Source of the DNA: Alphaproteobacteria bacterium
GTDB lineage: Bacteria; Pseudomonadota; Alphaproteobacteria; Rhizobiales; Xanthobacteraceae
Reading direction: 5' to 3'
Assembly (NCBI GenBank): GCA_005884745.1
Contig: VAZU01000069.1
Location: 1-7,852 of the forward strand
DNA length: 7,852 nucleotides
In this document: one piece after another, positions 5,847-7,852 of the stretch
Layout of the letters: every line of letters starts with the position of its first letter
Position numbering within the stretch: position 1 is the stretch's first letter
The notes under the pieces: generated by a model
Database searches by the model: none
Told to the model about the DNA's origin: nothing
Seen by the model: only the letters and a program-made list of their open reading frames with translations
Position numbers and translations under genes: made by a program

Positions 5847-6524
5847 TCATCGCCCTTGTGCCATGCCGGCATTAACGAATTGCTGGCTCGCGCGCTGAGC
5901 GGGCTCGAGCCCTTCATATCCTCCGGCATGCCGGTTTCGATCCGGCCGCGCGTCGAGCCCCGAACGATCGGGTCCGGGCGCCGCGTCCGGCGGCTCCTGT
6001 TCCTCCGGGCGCGGCTTCTTCAGCCTCTTTAAGATGGTGCTCTCGGGGTCATCCGGCAATTGCGCCTTCAGCCATTCGCCGGTCCCCTGGAGCACGATTT
6101 TCGATTTCGCGTTCCGGACCCACTCGGGCTGGCTGCGGTCGGGAACCAGCCAGGCGAAGAACAGGAATGCGACCACTACGATGATGAGGCCCCGGCCGAG
6201 CCCGAATAGGAACCCGAGCGTGCGGTCGAGCGCGCCGACCCGGCTGTCCAGGACCACGTCGGAGATCTTGATGGTGAGAATCGACACGATCAGCAGCGTG
6301 CCCACGAACACCCCACCGACCACGGTCGCCATCGCAACGTAATCATTGGTGAAATACTGCTTCGCCATCGGCAGCAGCCTTGGATAGCCATAGATCGTGG
6401 CGCCCGCGGCGGCGGCCCAGGAGGCGATCGACAGGATTTCGCGCATGAATCCCCGCACCATCGCCAACAGCGCCGAGACCATCATGACGACGAGGAGAAT
6501 GACGTCCAGAAGCGTAATCGGCAT
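5847..6524 (-). CDS. cvpA: CvpA family inner-membrane protein
   Basis: The 225-residue protein has four predicted membrane helices at about 5-23, 34-50, 66-88 and 107-127, and the family signature RGFMREILSIASW (24-36) after helix 1. A second typical block is GALDRTLGFLFGLGRGLI (97-114), entering helix 4. Residues 128-225 form a hydrophilic tail with KRLKKPRPEEQEPPD and a final GYEGLEPAQRASQQFVNAG; such a tail is usual in alphaproteobacterial members, whereas E. coli CvpA (about 160 residues) lacks it. CvpA is needed for colicin V export in E. coli and has been linked to envelope and bile stress; its molecular function is not established. The start has a good AGGAAG at 6529-6534. The gene sits directly before purF, the same pairing as E. 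coli cvpA-purF, so cotranscription is likely. Confidence 0.93.
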   Translation of the reverse strand: MPITLLDVILLVVMMVSALLAMVRGFMREILSIASWAAAAGATIYGYPRLLPMAKQYFTNDYVAMATVVGGVFVGTLLIVSILTIKISDVVLDSRVGALDRTLGFLFGLGRGLIIVVVAFLFFAWLVPDRSQPEWVRNAKSKIVLQGTGEWLKAQLPDDPESTILKRLKKPRPEEQEPPDAAPGPDRSGLDARPDRNRHAGGYEGLEPAQRASQQFVNAGMAQGR

Positions 6525-6593
6525 CCGACTTCCTAGCAGATTCGCCGGGCGTTTCCCGTCGGCGCCCGTGTATAGCCGGAAGAAAGTCGAGCG

Positions 6594-7852
<1,259 letters not shown>

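Overview
The window is a stretch of housekeeping chromosome from a high-GC alphaproteobacterium. It is most likely from the Hyphomicrobiales (Bradyrhizobium / Xanthobacteraceae / Beijerinckiaceae side). This rests on the look of the proteins (PurF, RadA, CvpA and Der all read as alphaproteobacterial versions), the gene order, and two kinds of dispersed palindromic repeat that resemble repeats I associate with this order. The placement is by recognition, not by a search.

Layout. Bases 1-239 hold the C-terminal end of an NnrU-family membrane protein (+). Bases 240-727 have no convincing gene. They contain a markedly AT-richer island (about 300-420), a possible 23-codon ORF and a compound hairpin. 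Next comes a + strand cluster: a membrane-anchored TPR/YfgM-like protein (728-1381), a small proline-rich lipoprotein (1392-1931) and the double GTPase Der (2001-3353). From the other side a - strand cluster runs radA (cut by the window edge) - cvpA - purF - SDR oxidoreductase, covering 7852 down to 3444. The two clusters converge on a palindromic repeat at 3364-3449. A second, unrelated inverted-repeat pair (4225-4343) separates purF from the SDR gene.

How the genes relate. The + cluster has the same order as E. coli yfgM-bamB-der: a translocon-associated TPR protein, an outer-membrane lipoprotein, then a ribosome-assembly GTPase. Here the lipoprotein has only 179 residues and no beta-propeller, which is the most interesting point in the window. 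On the - strand, cvpA and purF form a tight pair (22-base gap, good ribosome binding sites). PurF catalyses the first committed step of purine synthesis. RadA upstream is a recombination and branch-migration ATPase.

I see no mobile-element genes, CRISPR array, tRNA, rRNA or obvious defence system. The second-look items are the truncated BamB-position lipoprotein, the repeats abutting or supplying stop codons on both sides of the SDR gene, and the AT-rich island upstream of the TPR gene.
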